64,000 nucleotides of DNA from Lumbricus terrestris (Eukaryota; Annelida; Clitellata; Crassiclitellata; Lumbricidae): the NCBI GenBank assembly GCA_949752735.1, contig OX457039.1, positions 22,366,830-22,430,829 of the forward strand, written 5' to 3'. Positions 11,590 through 21,573 of this stretch are shown here, piece after piece. The notes below the pieces were generated by a model. That model made no database searches and was not told where the DNA came from. It worked only from the letters and a program-made list of their open reading frames with translations. The position numbers and the translations under genes are program-made. Each line of letters starts with the position of its first letter. Position 1 is the first letter of the stretch.

Positions 11590-11627
<38 letters not shown>

Positions 11628-11640
11628 TGCCTGAATTTCT
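10941..11640 (+). pseudogene. R2-like LINE, C-terminal zinc motif and REL endonuclease (part 2)
   Basis: The frame resumes CKCGAIVETLGHHGFSC, a C-x-C...H-x4-C zinc motif, then MINDMIWRAFTRAKIPAIKE, GLSRSDGKRPDGVTIIPW, an in-frame TAA at 11145, CLAWDVTVPDTFAASYEHL and a tail ending SLSVLGTTGLISQDTERLRT at 11516. The zinc motif followed by (K/R)PD and a downstream D is the layout of restriction-like endonucleases of R2/NeSL-group LINEs (family knowledge; clade is my inference). The 3' end carries a TAA microsatellite (11589-11624). The single stop and upstream frameshifts make it a pseudogene. Confidence 0.7.
11589..11624. repeat. (TAA)n microsatellite
   Basis: About 12 TAA units following the R2-like LINE 3' end, probably its tail. 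Confidence 0.9.
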
Positions 11641-11814
11641 AGACATTCAACAACAGCTCCAAGCATAATTTTTTGAAATCCCAAGGGATCCTAGGTACCT
11701 CAAGTAAAAAATAAAAATAAATTTTAAAAAATTTTAAAAAAAATAATAATAATAATAATACTTTCTTTATTGAAACATTCCAGTTGACAGAACGCAACCG
11801 GTTACAGTGTACAT

Positions 11815-13018
11815 CAGTGATTTTCAACCGGGGTTCCGCGGAACCCCAGGGTTCCGCGGGCGTCGGCCAGGGGTTCCGCGGCAGTTTGATATAAAATTTT
11901 ATAACATCAACCGAAATCACAAAATCATTAACATTCAGTCGAATTATTTCACAGCTTTAAGTATTTATTACTTAAATAACTTTATTACGTGAATGCATAA
12001 CTGTCTCTGTTGTTTTACAAGATATATAGGCCTTATAATGACCCCCATGAATGAATCTGCGCGTTAATATTGCCATTTAAAAGAATCGTAGGCTATATAA
12101 AATGGAATTCTATCATGCCTAGATGCCCTGCATCTTCAACTGTCGTCAAGACAATTTTTTTTAATTGGTTTTTTGAACTATTCAAATGGAAACTCTATTA
12201 TAAATTTCTTCCCATTAGAATCTGTTGAGCACTGTAGGCCAATGACTGGTTAGATTAATTCTTCTTTGGATCAGTTAACATTGAAGAGATAGTGGTTAAT
12301 TTTTGATTCAGAGATATCAGTTTTACCAAGTTTTGCAATTGTAAAGCCTATAAGCCTGTCTCACGAATTTTTAACCGATAGGCTTATGCACTATTTGTTA
12401 TTCGAACATCACACAATATATGTCAAACAAGAATCATAATTATGGTCGATTAGTGTGACAGAGACACTATTTCAGAAGAGATGAAGCCTGAAGGATGCAA
12501 CCAGAGTTGGACTTGGGACTTGCCTCGAAACGAAGCTGAAACTCCCATGAAGGCTTAGGTCCCTTTGCCCCGCTATAAAATAACAAGTTTCGCAATAACT
12601 TTGAAGAAGGAATCAGAATGCTTTGTAACGTAACATAAACTGGTCAAGCTCTGGAAACATCGAATTTCCATTTTCAATATTTTGCCCGTTTGATAGTTGG
12701 AGAAATAGGGCCTACAGCAGAAATACAGCTGCTCTCCGACAGTGCTTTGTGCACTGGACCTATTCGTTGACTCCATAGAATTCTAAGGCATGCAATTGTA
12801 ATGTACTATTATACACTGAACCAGAAGTGCACATAAAGCGCATGAAAACTCTTGAACTGTTTAAAACAGAATATTATTTTTTTTAAATTACAAGTGCCCA
12901 ACTGCATAAGCTACACAAGCTTATCTTGGAGCACTGGACAGGTGAAATGCGGAGGGTTCCGCGAGCCAATGAGTGCTTGAAAAAGGTTCCGTCACTAGAA
13001 AAAGGTTGAAAACCACTG
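11815..13018. mobile_element. hAT element, TSD GTGTACAT
   Basis: Termini CAGTGATTTTCAACCGGGGT and ...GGTTGAAAACCACTG are inverted repeats, and subterminal GGTTCCGCGG palindromes cluster at the left. GTGTACAT is duplicated at 11807-11814 and 13019-13026. It is 1,204 bp long with no transposase frame, so it is a non-autonomous copy inserted in a SINE. Confidence 0.9.
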
Positions 13019-13148
13019 GTGTACATTATTCAATTTAAACAATTCACAAGAACGCAAATCACAGAAGACATAAATCATAACTAGTAACAGAACAGACAGC
13101 ATGCAATGCTAATCTAATCTCAGCCTACAAAGTCTGTCCGCCCTAAGG

Positions 13149-14300
13149 CAGCGGTTCTCAACCTTTTCACACTGATGGACCACTTTTTAATTTTTGGTCC
13201 CGGTCACGGACCCCACCGAAATTTGGCGCATTATCGTGACTGTGCGACTCTATATAATCCTATATAATAGTAATAATAATAATAATAATAATCTTTTCTT
13301 TAATTGAGCGCCTGCAAGATGCACTGCGCTTTACATTTACAAGTTATGCAGTAATCTTAATTAAACTTAACTACTAACTGAACAGACAGCTTTGCAATTA
13401 CAACGGCGCTAATAGCAGCCTACAAAGCATATCCGCCCAACGGGGGCTCGAACCTGCTACCTCTCGCACTCTTGGCCAGCGTGTTAACCATTACTCTACC
13501 GGGCCCCCCCATGTAGGCCTACATGTATGCTATACTCTTGCACGGATGCAGCGTACATCTTCAATGTAGGCCTAATGACATTTTTAATAGTCACTTCAAT
13601 GATTTGGTTCAATTCCGATGTTGGTAAATTCCACGAATCAAAGTTTGCAAGAAACTGACTGGAAGTCAACGAAAAACTGTGAACGTTCAAATTACCGAAT
13701 CAGAAGTTGAACTGATCCATCTATGATTGACCGAAAATTAAATTAACAAATTTTAGTTGATTGATCCGAGCATTTACTTATTTTTATGTGAATACATGCA
13801 ATTGATCAAATGTGTCAAAGTTATCTACCACTATCCGTTTTGCGCCAGATATCAAGTTTTTTTGTGAAAGCAGACACTTTGCCACTAAGGGTGATTAGAT
13901 TTGTCTGCATCACTTGTGTAGAGGAATTCAGCTTATCCAAAAATGCCAGCCAGGTAGCCTAAGTCAAAGTTGAAACTCATGAGTTGTTTATTCACATGAA
14001 TTACAGGCTGTGTTTCTAAGAAACTCTCTCAAAAGCATCCCGAAATCTAGAGTCGGTTACAAACTGACCCATCTAAAACAAATGAATTTGTCATTAATCA
14101 GCGTATTATTACCGGTGGTTCATGTCGCCATTGAAAAGGAGAAATATTGAAAAAATGACCACGATTTATCTGTTTCTATGTTTTTGACTAAGAAATATAA
14201 AATTTTCAGGACTTGCTCGCGGACCCCCAGGCAGATGGCCGCGGACCCCCAGGGGTCCGCGGACCCCCAGGGGTCCGCGGACCCCGGTTGAGAACCGCTG
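13149..14300. mobile_element. hAT element, TSD CCCTAAGG
   Basis: Termini CAGCGGTTCTCAACC and GGTTGAGAACCGCTG with a TSD CCCTAAGG (13141-13148, 14301-14308). The right end carries tandem GGACCCCCAGGGGTCCGC palindromes (14218-14285). It is 1,152 bp, has no transposase, and contains a complete SINE (13263-13508), so it is a SINE within a hAT within a SINE. Confidence 0.92.
13263..13508 (-). mobile_element. tRNA-derived SINE inside hAT element
   Basis: On the minus strand: head GGGGGGCCCGGTAGAGTAAT followed by GGTTAACACGCTGGCCAAGA and the B-box-like GGTTCGAGCCCCCGTTGGG, then a body with ACAGACAGC-type motifs and a tail GCGCAGTGCATC..GGCGCTCAATTAAAG ending in ATT repeats. It aligns end to end with the plus-strand SINE at 33902-34131. 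Confidence 0.85.
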
Positions 14301-15504
14301 CCCTAAGGGACGCGAACTCATTACCTCTCGCTCTCCACGCCAGCGTGTTATCCAATGCGTTACTGGGCCCCCACATCATTAAAGGATCAAATAATTTATA
14401 CCTGTGTCATTGAGTTGCCTTGCTTCGCTTAGTGCTAATTTAAAGACCCTTTCTTGTCCAATTAAGCCCCGTAGAAATCTGTGGCAAAAAATTGAAAAAA
14501 TGTACACCAAAAATGACAAATTTGGGCGAATTTGGAGCAAATTAAAAACTATAAAGTACCTTATTATCTGCACGAATCAGCTATCTAATAGTGACTGACT
14601 TCTTTTCTTACACTTTAAGCGCTGGGTGAGTCTCATTTCAAATAATTAATATATATACATTGTATATATATTAAATTGAATTCCCCGTTTGTTATTGTAG
14701 ATGTTCTAGATGACATTGTCCCATTGTTGTTGTACTTATTTAATAGGTCTCTTTCTGATGGTCACCTTCCAGCTTCTGAGAAGCGTGCTGTTGTATTCCC
14801 CACTCTTAAGAAGCCCAACCTTGATCCTAGCATATGCCAAAATTATCGCCCTATTGCAAATCTTTCCTTTCTCTCTAAGACTTTAGAGCGACCTGTTTAT
14901 TTGCAACTTTTTCCTTATCTTGAACAAACGGGCCTTCTACCTCCCAGACAATCTGGCTTTAGAGCTCACCACTCGACTGAAACTGCTCTTCTTTCTCTTC
15001 TTTCTGACATCTATTCTGCTATGGATAAATCCCATGTTACTCTTCTAGCACTTTTTGATGCATCTTCAGCATTTGATATGGTAGACCATGATATTCTATT
15101 GTGTCACCTTGAAACTTCCTTTGGTCTTAGTGGCCTTCCTCTTCTTTGGTTTCGCTCATATCTTTCTGATCGTACCCAAATGGTTATTTTAGGTGACACT
15201 TCCCCTTCATGGGTTCCTGTTAAATTTGGAGTTCCTCAAGGATCCGTTCTGGATCCACTTCTTCAAATCTTGTTTACAGCTGATATTCCTCTTCTCTTTG
15301 CGAAGCACTCAGCCTCTGGTCACCTCTATTCTGATGATGTCCAACTTTTGTTCACGGCTCCTCTTCTCAATAACTTGCTCTTTGTCAGTCTATTGAATCT
15401 CTTTCTGCTGATCTCAATTGTTGGATGTCCTCAAATCGTCTCTCGCTCAATGACTCTTCCAAGACTCAATTGATCTGGATGGGCACTCGTCAACAACTAA
15501 ATAA

Positions 15505-15650
15505 AATTGCTCAGCGCGAAAACTGCTTCGGCGTGAAACTCCGATGCAGTGTCCGCTCTGCATTCGGGAGCGCCTCTGAGTAGAGATAGAGCTTGAAGGG
15601 GCGCTATAACAAGTGCACAAACAAACAAATATGTATACATAGGCCTAAAG
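15505..15650 (+). mobile_element. SINE 3' region with L2-type tail
   Basis: ATTGCTCAGCGC...GAAACTCCGATGCAG then GGGAGCGCCTCTGAGTAGAG and GGGGCGCTATAACAAGTGCA with a CAAACAAACAAA tail. The same module is found on the minus strand at 19130-19335, where it follows a tRNA-like head. Here it interrupts the LINE at 14590-16465. Confidence 0.65.
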
Positions 15651-15860
15651 TGTACATGCATTCCGAACTTGCTGCTGCTGAAGTCTTTCTGACAGTGCTT
15701 TCCAACATGGATTGTGCAACAGCGTCAATAAATACCTATAGTTACACCTTACATTTTTGCCACTTTTAGGGGCCCCCTTCCTTGTGGGGGCCCCTCCGGT
15801 CGGAGGGTAGGGAGGGCGGTTGCTACGCCCCTGCTTTCCTTCTCTGCACATATCTCTAAT
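15651..15860. repeat. Unclassified insert ending in hAT-like GGTTGCTACGCCCCTG
   Basis: Sequence between the SINE and the LINE continuation. The right part (15770-15836) has GGGGCCCC palindromes and ends CGGTTGCTACGCCCCTG, resembling the right terminus of CAGGGGCGTAGC-type hAT elements. No left end is visible. Confidence 0.4.
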
Positions 15861-16644
15861 CTTTCTCAGTCCAGCTTCTATCATCTGCGATGTTTACATG
15901 CCATTCGACGATCTGTCCCCTTGTCAATTTTTTCTTCTATGGTTCATGCCTTCATCTGTTCTCGTATTGACTACTGTAACTCATTACTCATTGGCCTAGC
16001 AAAACTTCGCCTTGCACCACTCCAATCGGTGCTCAATGCATCTGCTCGCTTGATTGCCCGCCTCCCTCGTTTCTCTCACATCTCAACTTTTATGACTGAA
16101 CACCTTCATTGGCTTCCCTTAACTGCGCAGATTCAATATAAAATTCTCTTTGTTACCTATAGGATGTTCTTGGGTACAGCTCCTCGCTACCTCTGTGATC
16201 TTATTAGGCGACCTATCTCAACTACCACTGGACGTCCTCTCCACTCTTTAGACCGTCATGACCTTCTTATACCACGGTCTCGGACTGCTACACCCCAGCA
16301 TCGTGCCTTTGCTTCTGTTGGCCCTTTGCTTTGGAATGGCCTCCATGCTATAATTCGTACTCAGATCTTATCTGCTGTTTCTGCGCATCTCCTTAAAACT
16401 TTTCTTTTTCCTCTGATTAGGTTGTACTGTGAGAGGTGCTTTATAAATCCACAAATAGTATAGTATAATATACACATCACTGAGCACATTTTTCCAAGAA
16501 TGAAATTCGTTAGCATCTGAACATACTTCTTACATTTTCTCATATTATTTTTGCTCCTTCTTTACCACCAATTGCTCAACAGTTTACATAGTTTGTTATA
16601 ACCACCCAAAATTGATTTTTCACATTTCAGCTTTGCTAAAAATA

Positions 16645-17640
16645 CAGGGTGGCCCAACATAAATGTCCCGACTTTGCACGCGTGTAACTTCGCCAATTTT
16701 TAATATTTATTTATACTTAATGCATCAAATTAAATGTATTTCACTCTAGTATTAGCTCTAAAAAAGTCGAACTGATACTAGTTTAGGTTCTAATTATATG
16801 CCCGGAACAGCGCTAGCTACCATATTTTCCTGTCATTTGTGACGCAATCTGGCGCCGTTGGCAGGCGATTATCGCGTTTCGATCTTGATCTTACGAAGTG
16901 ATAAGGGATTTAATTCGTTTGAAATAATTAACGAATTTTCTAACAGAGGATAGAATAAACAATATCTTGAATTTTCTACTGCGAAAAATTGATAAAACAG
17001 GACTTTCTACCAGCAAACCAAGGGAATCGGTGCGCACGGCGCTCACATCCGCTTACATTGCTCGTGTGTCCGAATAAATTTGGAGTCAAGACAATGACCA
17101 GGGCAGGCCCTACATGCAAATCTCCCAGGGAAATTCAACACAAAACAGGCAGTCTTAGAAGCACTGCATAACGTATTGGAAAAGATGATAGGCCTAAAGT
17201 TAAAGTAATTCGTCGACGAGAAGTCCAACGAGCTCTCCAACTCTTACGCAAAGAAACGGCTGGGAGCTTGCAAGTGTCTGAAGCAGCGCATGGCAGTGCA
17301 CGGCTGTTGGCAAAATTAAAAGGACATGGTTTTGCGATGAGAAGATATTCATGTTAGGGACCCTACCAACACCCAAAATGATCGTGTCTACGCGCGTTTC
17401 AGCAAAAAACGATAGAATTTCCCTGGGAAACGGCGTCATAATGCGTCAGTAATGACAAAAAACGGTAGCTAGCACTGATCCAAGTATATCATTAAAACCT
17501 AAACTAGTATCCGTTCGACATTTTTAGAGCTAATACTAGAGTGAAATACCTTTAATTTGATGCATTAAGTATAAATAAATGTTAAAAATTGGCGAAGTTA
17601 TATGCGTGCAAAGTCGGGACATTTATGCTGGGCCACCCTG
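16645..17640. mobile_element. Mariner/Tc1-type derivative with >100-bp inverted repeats
   Basis: Left CAGGGTGGCCCAACATAAAT and right ATTTATGCTGGGCCACCCTG are inverted repeats whose similarity extends inward over 120 bp (TAACTTCGCCAATTTTTAA, TATTTCACTCTAGTATTAGC). TA precedes the left end; CA follows the right end, one base off the expected TA. Inside are broken transposase traces (KGHGFAM, ...TPTP..DRVYARFSAK-like) shared with 57187-58176. It is a dead, internally deleted element of about 1 kb. Confidence 0.8.
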
Positions 17641-17889
17641 CATGTAGGAAGAGACTTGATTTGCCAAATACCTCTCCTCATCAGTATAATTTGCATGTCA
17701 AGAAACATGTGTATAAGGTCAATTGCCTCCTTTGCCTTGGATACAATGGCAGTTCGAAGCTTTAAATGAAATTGGTCTGTCTGACCTACAAGTCCTCAGC
17801 ACCGGGCATACTTTCCCACCTTCAATCACAACTAATGCCTCACATTGCTCCTCATTTCCTATGATCATTAAGTACCAATCTTTTAGCTG
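17641..17889. other. Nothing recognised
   Basis: AT-rich intronic sequence without repeats or coding signal that I can support. Confidence 0.4.
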
Positions 17890-18060
17890 AGCCATGATCC
17901 AGAACCGTCATAGGCTTGTGTGCCTTCCATGCATCTGGTCACAAGGAATGGAATGCCGCTCTCTATTCATAGTTCAAATTAACTTTTTTCCTTTACGAAG
18001 TGGCTCAAAACTCTATATTCCTCTTTGGCTTTCAAACACCAGCATGAATAGAACAGAGTT
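17890..18060 (+). pseudogene. CR1/L2-group LINE C-terminal fragment
   Basis: Decayed frames read VIGLCAFHASGHKEWNA, FFLYEVAQNSIFLFGFQT, matching VMGSHAFHASAPKEWN...FKKRLKTHYFSLAFKH at the C-terminus of the LINE at 48840-50040. Only the last 55 codons remain. Confidence 0.55.
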
Positions 18061-18215
18061 TTTTATGCCATACTCTGGAAACAGATCGCTGATATTTCAG
18101 ACGCCAGATGAATGCTGTCTGCTCATACTAGTATTTTCTGGGCATGTTAGTTCTGCGCTGCATAACATCACAGGAGCCAACGTTCTTTTCCCACTACAGT
18201 CGTCACTCTTCTACT

Positions 18216-19000
18216 CATAGATGTAAAAAACGATGAAAATAAAATAAAAATGGTGAAAAACGTGGGTTTTTTTCAAAATAATAAAAAAACGACAAAAAAA
18301 CGATAGAAAACGGAAACGGAAAATAATTTGCCTTTGTTACATCCGAAATTTCATTTTCAGCTTACAAACCTTGCTTATGCAATTTATCAAGAAACCGCAA
18401 ATAACACAACTTTATTATTAGGCTAAAATAATTGGTATAAGTAAGATTAATCTAACCACAGTTTTTTTCTTATAACTTTGGTTTAATAAGAAATTCGGAC
18501 AAATTAAAGGTATTGAAATCTTTTCAAATTTAAATTGTAGACATAGGCTAAGTCCACATTATAAGTTTATGCTGATCGACACAACACAGTTAAAATCTAA
18601 CCAGAAGCAAAAACCACAGATGTTTACTAAATTATATATTGTACATTAGTTTTAAAATTGTTACTTATAAATATCAATTATAGGCCCAAGAATTTTATAT
18701 CAAAAATAACTCTTACAAATTTCATTTCTTATCGGGACCTAGTACATGTATTTCTGAAAATTATTACTTAAACAATTACATAAAGACCCTATAGTTAGTT
18801 GCATCCTTGAGAGTACGGTGAAAACGTATGGAATATCAGAAAAAATTAAATTAAGGAAAATAATATTAGACAGTAAATAATTAAATAAAGTTACATAAAA
18901 ATCGAAAAAAACGATAAAAAACGATGGGAAAAATAAAAAACCAAAAAAACGACGTTTTTTGGGAGAGAATAAAAAACTAAAAAACTTTTTTACAACTATG
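18216..19000. mobile_element. Short hAT-type element, TSD CTTCTACT
   Basis: Ends CATAGATGTAAAAAA and TTTTTTACAACTATG are inverted repeats (14 of 15). CTTCTACT is duplicated at 18208-18215 and 19001-19008. It is 785 bp, very AT-rich (AAAAACGA motifs near both ends) and non-coding. A second copy with TSD TGTGACAC is at 54597-56554, and their interiors align over most of this length. Confidence 0.9.
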
Positions 19001-19129
19001 CTTCTACTACTCTTGTCAGGACAACCCAGGCCCAGCGCCACACAAAGTCCATGTTAAGAAGGCGACATCAAGATCGACATCAATCAACTTCAGTAGTTTC
19101 AACATTCGGTCTGTCATCAGTTTTTTATT

Positions 19130-19335
19130 TGTATGTGCACTTGTTATAGCACATTTTCAAGCTCTCTACTCAGAGGTGCTCCCGACTACAGCTCATACGC
19201 TGCATCGGAGTTTCATGCTGAAGCGCTGAGCAATTGCGAGTGAAGGTCCCTACATGGCGACTTGAGATGGATTCGAACCTGTGACCCTCCAACATTGTAC
19301 CAACTCAAGGAGATAACCTTCTCAATATTCATGCT
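19130..19335 (-). mobile_element. tRNA-derived SINE with L2-type 3' end
   Basis: On the minus strand an A-box-like TGAGTTGGTACAATG and a B box CAGGTTCGAATCC are followed by GAAACTCCGATGCAGCG, GGGAGCACCTCTGAGTAGAG and GCTATAACAAGTGCA. The 3' part is the same as the L2-type end seen at LINE 3' termini in the window. This is the classic design of a SINE mobilised by a partner LINE (inference). Confidence 0.65.
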
Positions 19336-20270
19336 TCTGACGATAGAACAAGTGTTTATGACATACAGATCAGTGACACTGACCTCATGTTCGATCATAG
19401 GCAATTAGTTGCTACAGTCCAAAGTAAAAACCTGCAATCATCAATCTGTAAGGCACGTTTTTCGAAACATTAAAGCTGTAGTTCCTCTTCAGTTTAGTCA
19501 ACTGCTCGTCAATTCTGATCTCTTCACTGCACCTGCTAGCAATGCGTATGAATTTGCTGAGCAGCTCGAGAAACTGTAACCCTGACATTGGACAAAGTCG
19601 CTCCGATTAACAGCTGTCTTCGGCGACCTTCTAAACCAGTCCCAAGATGGCTTTCTGCCAAGGCAATAAAGGCAAAGAGAGAGCGTCATCGGTTAGAGTG
19701 GAAATGGAAAGAATTCATGCTCGAAGAGGACAGACAGCGCTACCGTCGCCACTGCTATGTTACAAGCAAGATTACAAATGATTCAAGAACCTTTTGTTTC
19801 CACAGCCAACTCAAAAATGCTAATAATCGAATGGACCGATGGCTCATCTCCAAACGACTTCTGCACTCAAAGGAGACCTTCAGCAGCCAACGCTCAGACT
19901 CTGAGAACCAGCATTTGTGTTCTAGCTTTGCTGCATTTTTGTAAATACGATTGATGACATTAAATGTAAAATTGTTAAGATGCACGGCCAATTTAGTATA
20001 ATAGATAATGGAATGACCTCCTACTCGACTCTGACTTCTATGGATGCCTTTAACAACCTACCACCTGTCACCTACCTGGAAGAATATAATATTCTCAGAG
20101 GCTTGGTACCTAAATTATCCCCAATGGACTTCATACCTACAGCACTTATTGTTTATTGTTTTAATATTTTCTCCTAACTTATTGCGCACTTGGCCAACCT
20201 GTCTTTTGCTGAAGGACGTTTTTCATCATGTTTCAAGTCTGCTTTAGTCAAGCCTCTGCTAAATTATTTA
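19336..20270 (+). pseudogene. L2-like LINE, endonuclease-RT linker and RT start
   Basis: Frames encode DLMFDHRQLVATVQS (end of the endonuclease), LDKVAPINSCLRRPSKPVPR and WLSAKAIKAKRERHRLEWKW (linker), then QNQHLCSSFAAFL-like text, RGLVPKLSPMDFIPTALI and HLANLSFAEGRFSSCFKSAL (first RT blocks). Several stops and frameshifts; the rest of the RT is absent. This is the part of an L2-like element that the truncated copies at 9751 and 14590 lack. Confidence 0.7.
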
Positions 20271-20511
20271 GGTACATGGCCTTTATGACTAGAAAAGAAA
20301 GTCTTAAATTTTCTAATTGGAGAACACTCTAATAATAACTCTCACCAAACGTCAACAAGACACACAAATCATCACAAGAACACGTTCACAAATTACTTAT
20401 CCACAAATGGTGCTCTCAGCGAAAGTGCCTTTATTTATTGATTTATTCCTTAAATTTATACAGCTTCCTCTCAATAAAAAAAACTGAGCTAAATTGCTAC
20501 AGTGAGCATAC
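20271..20511. other. Intronic sequence, nothing recognised
   Basis: AT-rich sequence between the LINE fragment and the talin exon. The 580-bp intron at 20653-21232 is likewise featureless; the frames in it at 20845-21169 have no family match. Confidence 0.5.
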
Positions 20512-20652
20512 CTGGTTACTTATCTTTGCTGGTATGCTGGCAAACTCTTTAGAAGAAGCAAAATTCGTCAATACATCCAGTGCCTGAAGCAGAGGCTGAA
20601 TGTTATCAAGGTAAGTCTTACCAGTTTCATCGCCAATCTTCCCACCTGAGGC
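20512..20652 (-). CDS. TLN: Talin exon, R7/R9 region
   Basis: A 47-codon phase-0 exon reading ASGGKIGDETGKTYLDNIQP and ending KEFASIPAKISNQ at CAG/gtatgc; the acceptor is tttccag. The tail L.PLL.A.D.L..FAS..EF.SIPA.IS aligns with APLLEAVDNLSAFAS and SSIPAQIS of human TLN1. The first ten residues are less conserved, as they are among vertebrate talins (loop after ALDG). The intron that follows is the longest in the window, 11.7 kb, and carries at least eight separate transposon insertions. Confidence 0.92.
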
Positions 20653-21232
20653 CTGGAAACATCATTCAACACATAGAATTAAGAATTTGTGCCAAATAAT
20701 TCAGATTTGTTTCCAAATTTTAAACAAAGTTCTAAGGATAAAAAGGAAATGCGACCGAAATTGTTTCTTCCTGACACATTGTAAATTTACTTGGTCTTTT
20801 AAGCAACAATAAAATCATATCCTAAACTCAGTAGTTTTCAGCATCTAGTAAGCATTCTTATAAATCCATGTACAAGTCAAGACAATTATTCTACAAATTT
20901 TTACTAATTGGACAATGATGTCAACATGGCCAAAGAAAGAAAGGATAAAGAATTCTAAGACAACAATGGCAGCAGAACTTGCTTCTTTCGAAAAAGAGAC
21001 TAACCAAGACACCAAGACACTTAGAAGAGAAAGCAAGAGTAGACCAATCGTGACAGACATCTTCGTAATGAACCCATTATTTAACAACAAATTTAACCAA
21101 TATCAGTTTTATTATATCATTGACACTAGATTATTTATTATTTGCATTTCCAAATTATTCTTTATATGATTGTTAAAGTGATAAAGAGAATCCGTTGTGC
21201 AAACGATCATCTTCTGAAGCAACTGTTCAGAC

Positions 21233-21394
21233 CTTAATAGCTTTGACAATGTTAGCAGTGCAGTTGGCCAGGTCTTTAGCTGATTGAATAAATTGCTTCT
21301 TGGCCACAGGGTTTGTTGTTTTTGAAGAAGCATCACGACAGATGTTGCACATGGTCGAAGTGTTATTTGCAATCAATGCCACTGTTGTTAGAAT
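21233..21394 (-). CDS. TLN: Talin exon, R8 end
   Basis: A 54-codon phase-0 exon reading ILTTVALIANNTSTMCNICR, then DASSKTTNPVAKKQFIQSAK and ending ANIVKAIK at AAG/gtctga; the acceptor is atgtctag. The motif (L/M)CN.CR.AS..TTNP.AK(R/K)QF(V/I)QSAK..AN.TAN.VK.IK follows vertebrate talin almost residue for residue. The long open frame on the same strand that overlaps this position is in a different phase and is a shadow. The next exon is 580 bp downstream, the second-shortest intron in the window. Confidence 0.95.
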
Positions 21395-21478
21395 CTAGAC
21401 ATAATAAAATTCAACAGTGATTGAACAAGTCCTCCTTACTGTTTCTAACAAAATCCACTTTTAAATAAATTAAAACAA

Positions 21479-21560
21479 CACTACTACTGCTACTGCTACT
21501 GCTACTACTACTACTACTACTACTGCTACAACAACAACAACAACAACAACTACAACCACC
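21479..21560. repeat. (CTA)n/(ACA)n microsatellite
   Basis: Compound CTA/CTG trinucleotide run followed by ACA repeats, which produces a poly-Ser and poly-Cys frame on the minus strand. It lies directly outside the Helitron 3' end. Confidence 0.9.
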
Positions 21561-21573
21561 ACAATCATTAACA

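Larger units (their letters stand above)
11740..14372 (-). mobile_element. tRNA-derived SINE split by two hAT insertions
   Basis: Read on the minus strand, the tRNA-like head (GGGGGCCCAGTAACGC..TTGG.TAACACGCTGG...GAG.GAGAGGTAATGAGTTCG) lies at 14309-14372, the body at 13027-13140 and the tail ending in ATT repeats at 11740-11806. The two gaps are exactly the hAT elements 11815-13018 and 13149-14300, each with a perfect 8-bp TSD. Removing them restores a roughly 245-bp SINE like those at 13263-13508 and 33902-34131. Confidence 0.8.
14590..16465 (+). pseudogene. L2-like LINE, reverse transcriptase in two blocks
   Basis: Block 1 (14676-15500) encodes LFNRSLSDGHLPASEKRAVV, NYRPIANLSFLSKTLER, QSGFRAHHSTETAL, DASSAFDMVDHDILL (motif A), FGVPQGSVLDPLL (motif B) and HLYSDDVQL, where the usual YADD is SDD, followed by frameshifted KTQLIWMGTRQQLNKI. 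Block 2 (15870-16463) encodes FYHLRCLHAIRRSVPLSIFS, ICSRIDYCNSLLIGL, LHWLPLTAQIQYKILFVTY and the C-terminus. About 340 bp between them is occupied by SINE and hAT-like sequence. Altered catalytic motif and frameshifts show it is inactive. Confidence 0.85.

Noticed and set aside
21112..21372. 86-codon minus-strand frame overlapping a talin exon
   Set aside because: It is out of phase with the conserved talin translation, which has both splice sites and family support.
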